From assembly GCA_034110465.1 (NCBI GenBank), contig JAWUZD010000010.1, positions 124,001 to 188,000 of the forward strand: a stretch of DNA of 64,000 bases, written 5' to 3'. This DNA is from Aurantibacter sp034110465 (GTDB lineage: Bacteria; Bacteroidota; Bacteroidia; Flavobacteriales; Flavobacteriaceae). Positions 45,244-54,475 of the stretch are shown here, one piece after another. The position numbers and the translations under genes were made by a program. Positions within the stretch are counted from its first letter, which is position 1, and every line of letters starts with the position of its first letter. The notes below the pieces were generated by a model. The model was not told the DNA's origin, searched no databases, and worked only from the letters and a program-made list of their open reading frames with translations.

Positions 45244-46437
45244 ATGCAAAAAACAACTCCTGTTAAAGTAGAATTTATAGTATTAATGGCATTATTAATG
45301 TCTATTGTTGCCTTATCTATAGATGCCTTATTACCTGCTTTACCTTCTATTGGAGCCGATTTAGGTGTAACCGATTTAAAAAAGAATCAACAATTAATTA
45401 CAATGATTTTTTTAGGTTTAGGTTTTGGACAATTACTTTTTGGACCATTATCAGATAGTTTTGGAAGAAAACCTATGGTTTATATTGGATTTTCTGTTTT
45501 TGCCATTGGAAGTTTTATATGTGTTACTACCAAAAATTTTGAACTTATGATTTTAGGTAGAATACTTCAAGGTATTGGGTTATCTTCTCCAAGAACTATT
45601 TCTATAGCTATGGTTAGAGATTTGTACAGTGGCGATTATATGGCAAAACTACTCTCTATTATTGTTATGTTCTTTATTCTAATTCCTATTGTAGCTCCAA
45701 GTTTAGGACAGTTTATTCTAAATTATTCTGGTTGGCAAGGTATTTTTAATTTCAACTTAGTATTTGGGTTTTTAGTGATTTTATGGTTTGGATTAAGACA
45801 ACCCGAAACATTAATTCCAGAAAAAAGAATTCCGTTTAAACCTTCTATTTTTATAACTGGGACAAAGGCTTTTTTTAAGTATAAAAAATCTGTTGCATTT
45901 ACGTTTATCTCTGGTTTTATTACGGGTTCTTTTATGGTATATTTAAGTACATCTCAGCATATTTTCCAAGTCCAATATGAACTAGGAGAATTGTTTCCAT
46001 ATGTTTTTGCTAGTACTGCTTTTGCAGTTGGTTTTGCTACGTTTAGCAATAGTCAATTAGTAATGCGTTTTGGTTCTTTTAATATTGCTTTTTATGCTGC
46101 TATAGCCTACTTTTTAGTCTCTTTTTTATATGTTATCCTATTTAATTCTGGCGTAAACCCACATTTATACGTTATTCTTACTTTTTTCTTATTACAGTTT
46201 TTTGCTGTTGGGTTTCTTTTTGGAAATTTAAGGAGTCTTGCAATGGAGCCTTTAGGTCATATTGCTGGAATTGGCGCTGCTATAAACGGGTTTATTTCTA
46301 CCATTTTAGCTGTTCCAATAGCAAATTATATTGGTGGTTTTGTAACAACTTCCGCTCTACCTTTATTTATTGGGTTTACTTTTTTTGGGTTATTATCTGT
46401 ACTGACTTTTATATTAGTAAAACAGATTAAGGATTAA
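45244..46437 (+). CDS. Bcr/CflA-type multidrug efflux MFS transporter
   Basis: 397 residues, twelve membrane spans. MFS motif A is FGPLSDSFGRKPMVYIGF (about 74-91). ALLPALPSIGADLGV near the N terminus and GLSSPRTISIAMVRDLYSG (motif C region) are the Bcr/CflA pattern. Proton-driven export of chloramphenicol/bicyclomycin-like compounds or of small metabolites is typical. Divergent to an ABC exporter. Confidence 0.88.
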   Translation: MQKTTPVKVEFIVLMALLMSIVALSIDALLPALPSIGADLGVTDLKKNQQLITMIFLGLGFGQLLFGPLSDSFGRKPMVYIGFSVFAIGSFICVTTKNFELMILGRILQGIGLSSPRTISIAMVRDLYSGDYMAKLLSIIVMFFILIPIVAPSLGQFILNYSGWQGIFNFNLVFGFLVILWFGLRQPETLIPEKRIPFKPSIFITGTKAFFKYKKSVAFTFISGFITGSFMVYLSTSQHIFQVQYELGELFPYVFASTAFAVGFATFSNSQLVMRFGSFNIAFYAAIAYFLVSFLYVILFNSGVNPHLYVILTFFLLQFFAVGFLFGNLRSLAMEPLGHIAGIGAAINGFISTILAVPIANYIGGFVTTSALPLFIGFTFFGLLSVLTFILVKQIKD

Positions 46438-46458
46438 ATTACTTATTCTTTATAAAAC

Positions 46459-48366
46459 TCACAACGCATTATCAATAATATCTTGAACACATTCTGGGTT
46501 TAACAACGTACTAATATCGCCTAAGTTATTCGTGTCCTTTTCTGCTATCTTTCTTAAAATACGTCGCATAATCTTACCACTTCTTGTTTTAGGCAAACCA
46601 GCTGTAAATTGAATTTTATCTAACTTAGCAATAGGTCCAATTTGTTCCGTAATAATCTGATTAATTTCCTTTTTAAGATTCTCTTGCTTTCTGTCTTCTC
46701 CTGTGTCTTTAAGAATTACAAAACCATATAAGGCTTTTCCTTTAATATCGTGTGGAAAACCAACAATAGCACTTTCTGCAACTGCGGGATGTTCGTTTAT
46801 GGCATCTTCTATTGGAGCAGTTCCTAAATTATGACCAGAAACGATAATAACATCATCTACACGACCTGTAATTCTATAATAACCAACTTCATCTCTTAAT
46901 GCGCCATCGCCTGTAAAATACATATTTTTAAATGTCGAAAAATAGGTGTCTTTATAGCGTTTATGGTTTCCCCAAATGGTTCTTGCCATACTTGGCCAAG
47001 GAAATTTAATTGCTAATTTTCCATTAACTTGATTTCCCAAAAGCTCTTCGCCTTGCGCATCCATCAATGCTAATTGCACACCAATAAATGGCAAGGTTGC
47101 ATAGGTTGGTTTTGTTGGAGTAACAAATGGAATTGGTGAAATCATTATCCCACCAGTTTCTGTTTGAAACCACGTATCTACAATTGGTGATTTGTTTTTC
47201 CCTACGTTATCATCGTACCAATGCCAAGCTTCTTCATTAATTGGTTCTCCAACAGTTCCAATCACTTTTAAAGACGATAAATTACATTTTTCTAAAAAAC
47301 TTACGCCTTCTTTAGCCAAAGCTCTAATAGCAGTTGGAGCTGTATAAAACTGATTAATTTTATGTTTTTCTATGATTTGCCAAAACCTACTAAAATCAGG
47401 ATAACTTGGAACGCCTTCAAACATAACACTTGTTGCTCCATTACATAATGGTCCGTAAACAATATAACTATGTCCGGTAATCCAACCTATATCCGCAGTA
47501 CACCAATAGACATCATTTTCTTTATACTGAAAAATATTTTTAAATGTAAATGCGGTATATACCATATAACCAGCTGTAGTATGTAGCATTCCTTTTGGCG
47601 AACCAGTTGAACCAGATGTATATAAAATAAATAATGGATCTTCTGCATCCATAATCTCTGGCGCACATTCTGGATATGCCTCTTGCATTAATGGTTCTAA
47701 CCAAACATCTCTGCCTTTTACTAGTTCTATATTTTGATGTGTTCTTTTTACGACTAAAACTGTTGATACATTTGGACAATCTTGTAATGCGTCGTCCACA
47801 ATAGATTTTAAATCGATTACTTTTTGGCCTCTAAAAGAACCATCGGATGTAATTACCATTTTACAATCGCAATCGTTTATTCTTGATGCTAATGCGGAAG
47901 CCGAAAAACCAGCAAAAACCACAGAATGTATAGCACCTATTCTAGCACAAGCTAAAACAGAAATAGTTAATTCTGGAATCATTGGTAAGTAAATACAAAC
48001 ACGATCGCCTTTTTTAATTCCATGAGATTTTAAAACATTTGCCATTTTACAAACTTTCTCATAAAGCTGTTTGTATGTAAAATGTTGTGCTTTTTCTTCT
48101 GGACTATTAGGTTCAAAAATAAGCGCTGTTTTATTTCCTCGAGATAATAAATGTCTGTCTAAACAGTTTTCTGTAATGTTTAGTTTTGCGCCTTCAAACC
48201 ATTTAACTTCAGGTTTATTAAAGTCCCAAGATAAAACGTTATCCCATTTTTTTCGCCATAAAAAATGTTCCTCGGCTATTTCTTCCCAAAAAGCTTCGGG
48301 ATTTCTAACCGATTTTCTATAGACTTGAAAATACTCTTCTAAATGTTTTATATGGAAATTACTCAT
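46459..48366 (-). CDS. acs: Acetate--CoA ligase (acetyl-CoA synthetase)
   Basis: 635 residues, near the 650 usual for Acs. Adenylation motifs: FILYTSGSTGSPKGMLHT (A3, about 238-255), VDTWFQTETGGIMI (A5), YFTGDGALRDEVGYYRITGRVDDVI (A7-A8). The acetylation-controlled Lys is in LPKTRSGKIMRRILRK (about 600). It makes acetyl-CoA from acetate and ATP. It is 22 bp from the convergent MFS gene and probably monocistronic. Confidence 0.95.
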   Translation of the reverse strand: MSNFHIKHLEEYFQVYRKSVRNPEAFWEEIAEEHFLWRKKWDNVLSWDFNKPEVKWFEGAKLNITENCLDRHLLSRGNKTALIFEPNSPEEKAQHFTYKQLYEKVCKMANVLKSHGIKKGDRVCIYLPMIPELTISVLACARIGAIHSVVFAGFSASALASRINDCDCKMVITSDGSFRGQKVIDLKSIVDDALQDCPNVSTVLVVKRTHQNIELVKGRDVWLEPLMQEAYPECAPEIMDAEDPLFILYTSGSTGSPKGMLHTTAGYMVYTAFTFKNIFQYKENDVYWCTADIGWITGHSYIVYGPLCNGATSVMFEGVPSYPDFSRFWQIIEKHKINQFYTAPTAIRALAKEGVSFLEKCNLSSLKVIGTVGEPINEEAWHWYDDNVGKNKSPIVDTWFQTETGGIMISPIPFVTPTKPTYATLPFIGVQLALMDAQGEELLGNQVNGKLAIKFPWPSMARTIWGNHKRYKDTYFSTFKNMYFTGDGALRDEVGYYRITGRVDDVIIVSGHNLGTAPIEDAINEHPAVAESAIVGFPHDIKGKALYGFVILKDTGEDRKQENLKKEINQIITEQIGPIAKLDKIQFTAGLPKTRSGKIMRRILRKIAEKDTNNLGDISTLLNPECVQDIIDNAL

Positions 48367-48538
48367 CTTTCAGATTTAATAAAGCTCAAGTTAAAAATAA
48401 AAAATGAATTTTAATGTTGGATGAATACGAAATATGCTGCAAACGAATTTCCATAGCAAATAGTAGCTAACTTATTCTTCAATTTTTAAAAATATAAGAA
48501 AAACAAAGCAAAGCATAATACAAATTGTATTTTAAAAT

Positions 48539-48546
48539 TATCTTTG
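48539..48546 (+). promoter_or_regulatory. -7 promoter element
   Basis: TATCTTTG 21 bases before the TTG start at 48568. No good -33 TTG at the standard spacing. Confidence 0.4.
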
Positions 48547-48567
48547 TAAACTAACCAATCTATAATT

Positions 48568-49656
48568 TTGAAAGCTAAACGACTTTTTTTCTTAGATGCA
48601 GTAAGAGCTTTTGCTATACTAATGATGCTTCAAGGTCATTTTATAGACACTATGCTTTTACCAGCTTATAGAGATTTGTCTAGTTTACCTTATAGTATTT
48701 GGAATTATTTTAGAGGTATTACTGCGCCTACTTTTTTTACTATTACAGGTTTAGTGTTTTGTTACCTCTTATTTAAAGCCGAACAAAAAGGCGACACAAA
48801 AAAAAGAATTAAAAAAGGATTAACGCGAGGCATTATGCTTCTTGTGGTTGGCTATTCCCTAAGAGTTAATTTAAAGGATTGGTTTTTTGGTTATTTTAAT
48901 ACTTATTTCTTAACCGTAGATGTCTTACAATGTATTGGCTTATCTATAATTCTTATAATTACCATATATATTTTACTAAGAAAAAACAAAGCAATATTAG
49001 CGCTTACTTTTTTTAGTATTGGATTTCTTATTTTCCTATTTGAACCTTGGTATAGAACTTTAGGCTGTAATAATCTACCTATACTAATTTGTAACTATAT
49101 CTCTAAAAGTAATGGATCTGTTTTTACCATAATTCCTTGGTTTGGTTATGTTGCTTTTGGTAGCTTTATAGCTATTATTTTTAACACTTTTGAAAATAAT
49201 AAAAATTTTAAACTTCTAATGCTTATAGGTTTTAGTGTTGTTGGTGTTTGTGCTATTTATTTGTCTTCGCCTGTTTTAAAATACCTTACCAAAATTACAG
49301 ATATTTCTATTTTTATGGAAAGTGCTAACTACAATTACTTGTTCTCTAGATTAGGAAATGTATTGATCTTGTTTTTTGTTTTTTATGGATTAGAAAATTA
49401 CTTAAAGCAATCTTTAATTACCAAGATTGGTCAGAAAACCTTATCCATCTATATTATCCATTTTATTATTATTTATGGAAGTTATACCGGTTTGGGCTTA
49501 AAGAGATTTCTATACAAATCTTTACATCCAACAGAAGTTGTTTTAAGCGCAATATTGTTTATTGTTATAGTCTGTTTTATCTCTTTTTATTACGCAAAAA
49601 CCAACGGGTTTATTTATACTTACATTAGAAAAGCGATTGGCTGGGTTAAGAAATAA
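48568..49656 (+). CDS. DUF1624 / heparan-alpha-glucosaminide acetyltransferase-like membrane protein
   Basis: 362 residues, about ten membrane spans. The N terminus KRLFFLDAVRAFAILMMLQGHFID is the acyltransferase signature of this family (R and H in membrane helix 1), followed by PTFFTITGLVFCYLLF. Such proteins move acyl groups across the membrane onto sugars or lipids. The start is TTG 48568: an in-frame stop at 48547 and absence of any ATG before the conserved helix leave no other common start. Isolated gene, convergent with an ABC exporter. Confidence 0.82.
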   Translation: MKAKRLFFLDAVRAFAILMMLQGHFIDTMLLPAYRDLSSLPYSIWNYFRGITAPTFFTITGLVFCYLLFKAEQKGDTKKRIKKGLTRGIMLLVVGYSLRVNLKDWFFGYFNTYFLTVDVLQCIGLSIILIITIYILLRKNKAILALTFFSIGFLIFLFEPWYRTLGCNNLPILICNYISKSNGSVFTIIPWFGYVAFGSFIAIIFNTFENNKNFKLLMLIGFSVVGVCAIYLSSPVLKYLTKITDISIFMESANYNYLFSRLGNVLILFFVFYGLENYLKQSLITKIGQKTLSIYIIHFIIIYGSYTGLGLKRFLYKSLHPTEVVLSAILFIVIVCFISFYYAKTNGFIYTYIRKAIGWVKK

Positions 49657-49738
49657 CTTGACTATATATTTATATACAACGATAACAACAGAATAAAATA
49701 AAAATTTTATTCACAAAAAACATTTAATATATACTGTA

Positions 49739-51505
49739 CTATTTCTCATTAACATTTAAAAATTGTGCGTTATAGAGTTTTCTGTAATAACCTTTTGGAT
49801 TGTTTAATAAATTAGTGTGAGTTCCTTGTTCTATAATTTCACCAGAATCCATCACAATAATTTTGTCAGCATTTTTTACAGTGGCTAATCTGTGCGCTAT
49901 AACAATAGACGTTCTATTTCTTGTTATCTTGTCTGTTGCATTTTGAATAAGTTGTTCTGTATAAGAATCTACAGAAGATGTGGCTTCATCTAACACCAAA
50001 ATACTTGGATTTGTAACGTAAGCTCTTAAAAAAGAAATAAGCTGTCTTTGTCCAGAAGAAAGCATTACGCCACGTTCTTTTACATTATATAAATAGCCAT
50101 TAGGTAATTGCATAATAAACTCATGCACGCCAATACTTTTAGCTGCAGTTTCAACATCTTGAAGCGTAATATCTGGATTATTTAATGTTATATTATTTAA
50201 AATAGTGTCTGCAAACAGGAATACATCTTGTAAAACCACCGCTATTTGCTGTCTTAAAGACTCAATAGTCATATTATTAATTGGCGTTTCGTCTATGCAG
50301 ATTTCACCTTTATCAATTTCGTAAAAACGATTTAATAAATTAATAATTGTACTTTTTCCTGCTCCTGTTGCACCAACAATAGCAATAGTTTCGCCTTGTT
50401 TTACGTTAAATGAAATGCCTTTTAAAACCGTTTCGTCCTTCACATAACTAAAAACCACATCTTTAAAACTAATATTTCCTTTAAAATTTGAAGCTTCTAT
50501 AGTTCCAGAATTATCAATATTAGAGGTTGTATCCAAAATCTTAAATACACGTGTTGCTGCTACCATTCCCATTTGGAGCGTATTAAACTTATCGGCTATC
50601 TGACGCAATGGTCTAAATAATTTTGGGATTAATAATACAAATGCAAAAAGAACACCTGTAGAAGATTCACCCTCTAAAACAATTCGTAAACCACCATACC
50701 AAACCACCAAACCAATGGTTATGGACGATAAAAATTCACCTATTGGAAAGAAAATCGAGTTATACCAAACCGTTTTAATCCACGCTTTTTTATGTCGGTT
50801 ATTAATTTCTTTAAAGTTATCATATTCAGTTTCTTCACGCGTAAACAATTGTAAAATTTTCATTCCTGTAACACGTTCTTGCACAAAGGAATTCATATTA
50901 GAAACCTCAGTCCTTACTTGTTCAAAAGCTTTCTTCATATACTTCTGAAATACTTTTGTTGCATAAAGTACAATGGGTAACGTAACAAATACAATTAAGC
51001 TTAGTTTCCAGTCTTTTAAAACCATAAAGATGGATACAATAAGCATAACCATAATATCTTTAGAAATAGCGAATAGCGATTCTCCAAAAACATCACCAAT
51101 ACGTTCCATGTCTGTAACAGCTCTGGTCACTAATAGTCCAACGGAAGAATTGTCATAATACTTCATTTTAAAGCGAAGCATATGATTAAATAATTTATCG
51201 CGAATATCCTTGATCATATGTTGTCCTAACCACGATGCGTAATAAGAAAACACAAATTGTAAAACAGATTCTAAAACGACTAAACTTAACATTAAAGCAA
51301 TCAATTCTAAAAATCCTTCTTCAATTTTAGGTGTTATTTTTTCGTCAATAACTTTTTCTAATAAGTAAGGCACAGAAATACTTAAAAGTCCTGTAATAAG
51401 AACTATAACTAGCAATCCAAAAAAGACAAAACGATATGGCTTTGTGTAAGCAAATAATCGCTTAAACAAACCAACATCAAATAAACGCTCTTTAGTGTTA
51501 CTCAT
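49739..51505 (-). CDS. ABC exporter, fused permease and ATPase
   Basis: 588 residues from ATG 51505; the longer frame to 51532 lies inside truA. Six membrane spans in residues 20-320, then GATGAGKST (Walker A), VVLQDVFLFADTILNNI (Q-loop), LSSGQRQL (signature, with Ser for the usual first Gly), ILVLDEATSSVD (Walker B) and IAHRLAT (H-loop). Substrate unknown. The start overlaps the truA stop by 8 bp, so the two are translationally coupled, a common arrangement in Flavobacteriia. Confidence 0.9.
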   Translation of the reverse strand: MSNTKERLFDVGLFKRLFAYTKPYRFVFFGLLVIVLITGLLSISVPYLLEKVIDEKITPKIEEGFLELIALMLSLVVLESVLQFVFSYYASWLGQHMIKDIRDKLFNHMLRFKMKYYDNSSVGLLVTRAVTDMERIGDVFGESLFAISKDIMVMLIVSIFMVLKDWKLSLIVFVTLPIVLYATKVFQKYMKKAFEQVRTEVSNMNSFVQERVTGMKILQLFTREETEYDNFKEINNRHKKAWIKTVWYNSIFFPIGEFLSSITIGLVVWYGGLRIVLEGESSTGVLFAFVLLIPKLFRPLRQIADKFNTLQMGMVAATRVFKILDTTSNIDNSGTIEASNFKGNISFKDVVFSYVKDETVLKGISFNVKQGETIAIVGATGAGKSTIINLLNRFYEIDKGEICIDETPINNMTIESLRQQIAVVLQDVFLFADTILNNITLNNPDITLQDVETAAKSIGVHEFIMQLPNGYLYNVKERGVMLSSGQRQLISFLRAYVTNPSILVLDEATSSVDSYTEQLIQNATDKITRNRTSIVIAHRLATVKNADKIIVMDSGEIIEQGTHTNLLNNPKGYYRKLYNAQFLNVNEK

Positions 51506-52247
51506 AATTTTTAATAGATTCAGGATAAACAACTTGGGTTAAATATAAACCGTGTGCAGGAACAGAATAACCTGCTTCTGCTCTATTTTTAGAGGCTAAG
51601 ATATTAATCATATCTTCAGGTTGCAACTTCCCTATACCAACATTAATTAACGTACCAACAATAGCTCTAACCATATTACGTAAAAAACGGTCAGCGGTAA
51701 TATGAAAATGTAATTCGTTATCTACATGTTTCCATTCTGCAACCCGCAAATCGCAATTATAGGTAAACACATCTGTATTCGATTTAGAAAAACACTGAAA
51801 ATCTTTTAAGCCAATTAATAACTTCGCAGCTTTATTCATAGCATCAACATCTAATTGAGGCTTAAAATAATAAGCAAAATCGGTATTAAAAGCATCTTTT
51901 TTAGGCGAAAGTCGGTAGACATAAGATCTTGCAGTCGCGTTAAACCGTGCATGCACTTCGTTATTTACTCTAAAAACCGTATAAATAGCAATGTCTTTTG
52001 GGACTAACGCATTTAATTTATAAATGGTTTCTTCTGTATTAATCTCGTTTTCAATATCAAAATGTGCATAAATCTGTTTAGAATGCACACCAGAATCAGT
52101 CCGACCTGCGCCTACAATAGACATCTCTTTCTTAAAAATAGTAGACAATGCTTTCTCTACAACTTCTTGAACAGAAATTGCGTTGGGTTGAATTTGCCAA
52201 CCATGATAGGATTTACCATTGTATGAAAGTTCTATAAAATATCGCAA
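51498..52247 (-). CDS. truA: tRNA pseudouridine(38-40) synthase
   Basis: 249 residues. MRYFIELSYNGKSYHGWQIQP at the N terminus, GAGRTDSGVHSKQIYAHFD with the catalytic Asp (about 50-68), and RFLRNMVRAIVGTLINVG. It converts U38-U40 in the anticodon arm. Start is TTG 52247: the preceding in-frame stop is four codons upstream and there is no ATG. The conserved MRYFIELSYNG begins exactly there. Co-transcribed with the downstream ABC exporter. Confidence 0.95.
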   Translation of the reverse strand: MRYFIELSYNGKSYHGWQIQPNAISVQEVVEKALSTIFKKEMSIVGAGRTDSGVHSKQIYAHFDIENEINTEETIYKLNALVPKDIAIYTVFRVNNEVHARFNATARSYVYRLSPKKDAFNTDFAYYFKPQLDVDAMNKAAKLLIGLKDFQCFSKSNTDVFTYNCDLRVAEWKHVDNELHFHITADRFLRNMVRAIVGTLINVGIGKLQPEDMINILASKNRAEAGYSVPAHGLYLTQVVYPESIKNYE

Positions 52248-52277
52248 AGATTTATGCTATTTTTGTATTGAAAAAAA

Positions 52278-52285
52278 CAAAGATA
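52278..52285 (-). promoter_or_regulatory. -7 promoter element of truA
   Basis: Minus-strand TATCTTTG about 30 bases before the truA start; a TTG lies 25 bases upstream, longer than the usual spacing. Confidence 0.4.
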
Positions 52286-52323
52286 ATTAGAAAAACGGTT
52301 ATCTAAATCACAATAGTTTCTTA

Positions 52324-52821
52324 ATGCGAAAAATTCTTTTACTTTCTGATACACATAGCTATATAGATGATGCTATTTTAAACCACGTAAAACAGGTGGA
52401 CGAAGTTTGGCACGCAGGAGATATTGGTAACTTAGACGTTACAGACGCTATAAAGAAACTAAAACCTTTACGTGCTGTTTATGGTAATATAGACGATCAT
52501 GTAGCGCGTTTAGAATTTCCCGAATTTAATAGATTTACTTGCGAAAATGTAGATGTCATGATGGTACATATTGGTGGTTATCCGCCTAAATATAATATTA
52601 GAACTAGAGATCTTGTTAAAGCAGAAAGACCAAAACTATTTATCTGTGGACATTCTCATATTTTAAAAGTAATGCCAGATAAAGCTTTAAACGTATTACA
52701 TATGAATCCTGGTGCAGTTGGAAAACACGGTTTTCATAAAGTTAGAACCATGCTTAAATTCACTATTGATGGCTATGATATTAAAGATTTACAGGTAATT
52801 GAGTCTGAAAATAGGTATTGA
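52324..52821 (+). CDS. YfcE/MJ0936-type metallophosphoesterase
   Basis: 165 residues, the length of the small single-domain family. Calcineurin-like motifs in order: LLSDTHSYID (DxH), VWHAGDIGN (GD), AVYGNIDDH (GN), MVHIGGYPPKY and FICGHSHILKV (GHxH), then LNPGAVGKHG-like MNPGAVGKHG. It probably hydrolyses phosphodiesters or cleaves a small nucleotide in the cytoplasm. Divergent from truA, separated by 76 bp. Confidence 0.9.
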   Translation: MRKILLLSDTHSYIDDAILNHVKQVDEVWHAGDIGNLDVTDAIKKLKPLRAVYGNIDDHVARLEFPEFNRFTCENVDVMMVHIGGYPPKYNIRTRDLVKAERPKLFICGHSHILKVMPDKALNVLHMNPGAVGKHGFHKVRTMLKFTIDGYDIKDLQVIESENRY

Positions 52822-53005
52822 TTTAGTCGGTAGGCATTAGCAAAGCTTCTACTTATTAAAGTAAGTTTAAAACAATTTGAAGTTTTTCTAATTAGTTATA
52901 TACGGTATGGGCAATAGTATTTTATTCAAAAAAAAAAATCCATTCTAATAATATTAAAATACTCATGTTTTAATTGCTCATTTTAACTGAATTATTGTTA
53001 TCATT

Positions 53006-53705
53006 TCATTCGAAATATTCTATTTCTCTTTCAGTTACAACTAGGCTTCCATTGTTTTCTTTTTTTACCTGAGTAACCCAATTGTTGTTATTATCTAAAG
53101 AATATTTATAATACTGCGTTGCAGTCATATCCATAACCACGAAGTATGTACTATCTTCTATCACATTTTCAAATTGATCATATTTAAAAACTTCTACTTT
53201 TATGGGTTTATCAGAATTTTCATGAAAACTATTTCTTTTAGTTAATAATTCACCTTCATAATAACTTTCTTCAATAAATATATTGTTTGTCAATTTTGAT
53301 TCTTTTTTTATTAACTCATTATTTATATTGTAAGTATACTTTGTATTTATTGTCTGTTTTGAGTTATTTAGTATTTCTATATCAATTTTCCCACTTGAGT
53401 TATATCTATATTCACGATTATATTGTTCAATAATAACTTTAAATCAATATTCATTGTTATTTGTCTAACTATGAATCCAAGATAAGTGCTATTAATTTCT
53501 TCGTGTGTGTCTATTTTTAATTCTTCAATTTTAGATAAATTTTCTTATGCAAATTGTATAATATTATCGTATAGTTTGTTTAATGTTACTTTCTGTACTT
53601 TCATTTTACCTATTGATTTATTATACAAACCTGTTATATCGTAAATTTTATCGTCGTTATCCCGTAAAGATAATTTAATTAGTTTACTATCCAAACAGTA
53701 TTAAT
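53006..53705 (-). pseudogene. Decayed gene of unknown function
   Basis: On the minus strand one frame reads from about 53705 (LRDNDDKIYDITGLYNKS, ENLSKIEELKIDTHEEINST) with an in-frame TAA at 53545-53547. It then shifts near 53445 to a second frame (FKVIIEQYNREYRYNSSGKI, TKYTYNINNELIKKES), which runs to the stop at 53006. No ATG begins either part and the 5' end is missing. The repeated Tyr-rich strands of the second part resemble RHS/YD-like or MORN-like beta repeats, but too little remains to name a family. The 95-residue frame at 53006-53293 alone would use a TTG start and is better seen as the intact tail of this remnant. Confidence 0.6.
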
Positions 53706-53748
53706 TTGTTATAAATGATACAAAAAGAAAGTAACTTCCAATACGAAA

Positions 53749-53790
53749 CACCAAACACCCAACTTCAAGCTCCAAGCTTCCAACTCCAAA
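53749..53790. repeat. Low-complexity CCAAnCTT-type tract
   Basis: Cytosine-rich run of short units (CCAAAC, CCAACTTCAAGCTCCAAGCT) on the plus strand, unusual against its AT-rich surroundings; not coding. Confidence 0.45.
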
Positions 53791-53803
53791 ATTTCGCGCA
53801 TAA

Positions 53804-53835
53804 AAAAATCCCAAACCTGTCAGTTTGGGATTTTT
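53804..53835. terminator. Intrinsic terminator past the DUF4293 gene
   Basis: Perfect 13-bp stem AAAAATCCCAAAC / GTTTGGGATTTTT with a 6-base loop, 30 bp past the minus-strand stop at 53866. Confidence 0.85.
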
Positions 53836-53865
53836 AACGCACTAATTACTACTAAGATGTTAGGT

Positions 53866-54273
53866 TTAACGTAGTCGATCTACAGATTTGACAAGATCTT
53901 CATCCTTCTTGATGGCTTTGTTGGCTAACACCAAAAAAACGATAGAAACAATAGGAAGAAACATCCCAATACCTTTCTCAGAAACTGTCGTTTCTCCAGA
54001 TAAATTTAGAGACAGATACACGAAAAATCCTAGTAAAATTAAGTTTAATATGATATTTAAACGTCCCAAAACAAATTGAAACTGTCTATTTTTAAAATTA
54101 AAAATACTAAACAATGCTAAAGTAGCACTTAATAAAAAAGCAACTAAAGCAATAGTTTCGTCTTTTGCAAAAACCACTACATTTTCATTTGTCCATAAAT
54201 TACAAACAAATATTAACCCACTAGAAACCGCAGCTACTACTAGTAAATATAAAGTTTGAATACGTTGTAACAT
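53866..54273 (-). CDS. DUF4293 family membrane protein
   Basis: 135 residues, four membrane spans, beginning MLQRIQTLYLLVVAAVSSGL, the usual start of the Bacteroidota DUF4293 family. The last span is followed by a charged tail (NKAIKKDEDLVKSVDRLR). Function unknown; in this phylum it is commonly found next to rho, as here (divergent, 202 bp apart). Confidence 0.85.
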   Translation of the reverse strand: MLQRIQTLYLLVVAAVSSGLIFVCNLWTNENVVVFAKDETIALVAFLLSATLALFSIFNFKNRQFQFVLGRLNIILNLILLGFFVYLSLNLSGETTVSEKGIGMFLPIVSIVFLVLANKAIKKDEDLVKSVDRLR

Positions 54274-54475
54274 AAAAAATGTAATGTTTTAATACTTCTA
54301 CAAAAATAGAATTTCTTTTTAATAATTAACATAAAATATAAAAATAATGTTGTATAATTGCAGTAACAACGTGCAACAAACTAGTTTACACGAGGTTAAA
54401 ATCTTCAGAAGTATCTTTTTTGATTTTCTTCAAAAACAATTCAACAAAAAATATCACAAAGTTAATTCAACATAA

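Noticed and set aside
49691..49712. GAATAAAAT / ATTTTATTC hairpin between convergent genes
   Set aside because: Stem is almost entirely A-T and only 9 bp; too weak to call a terminator with confidence.
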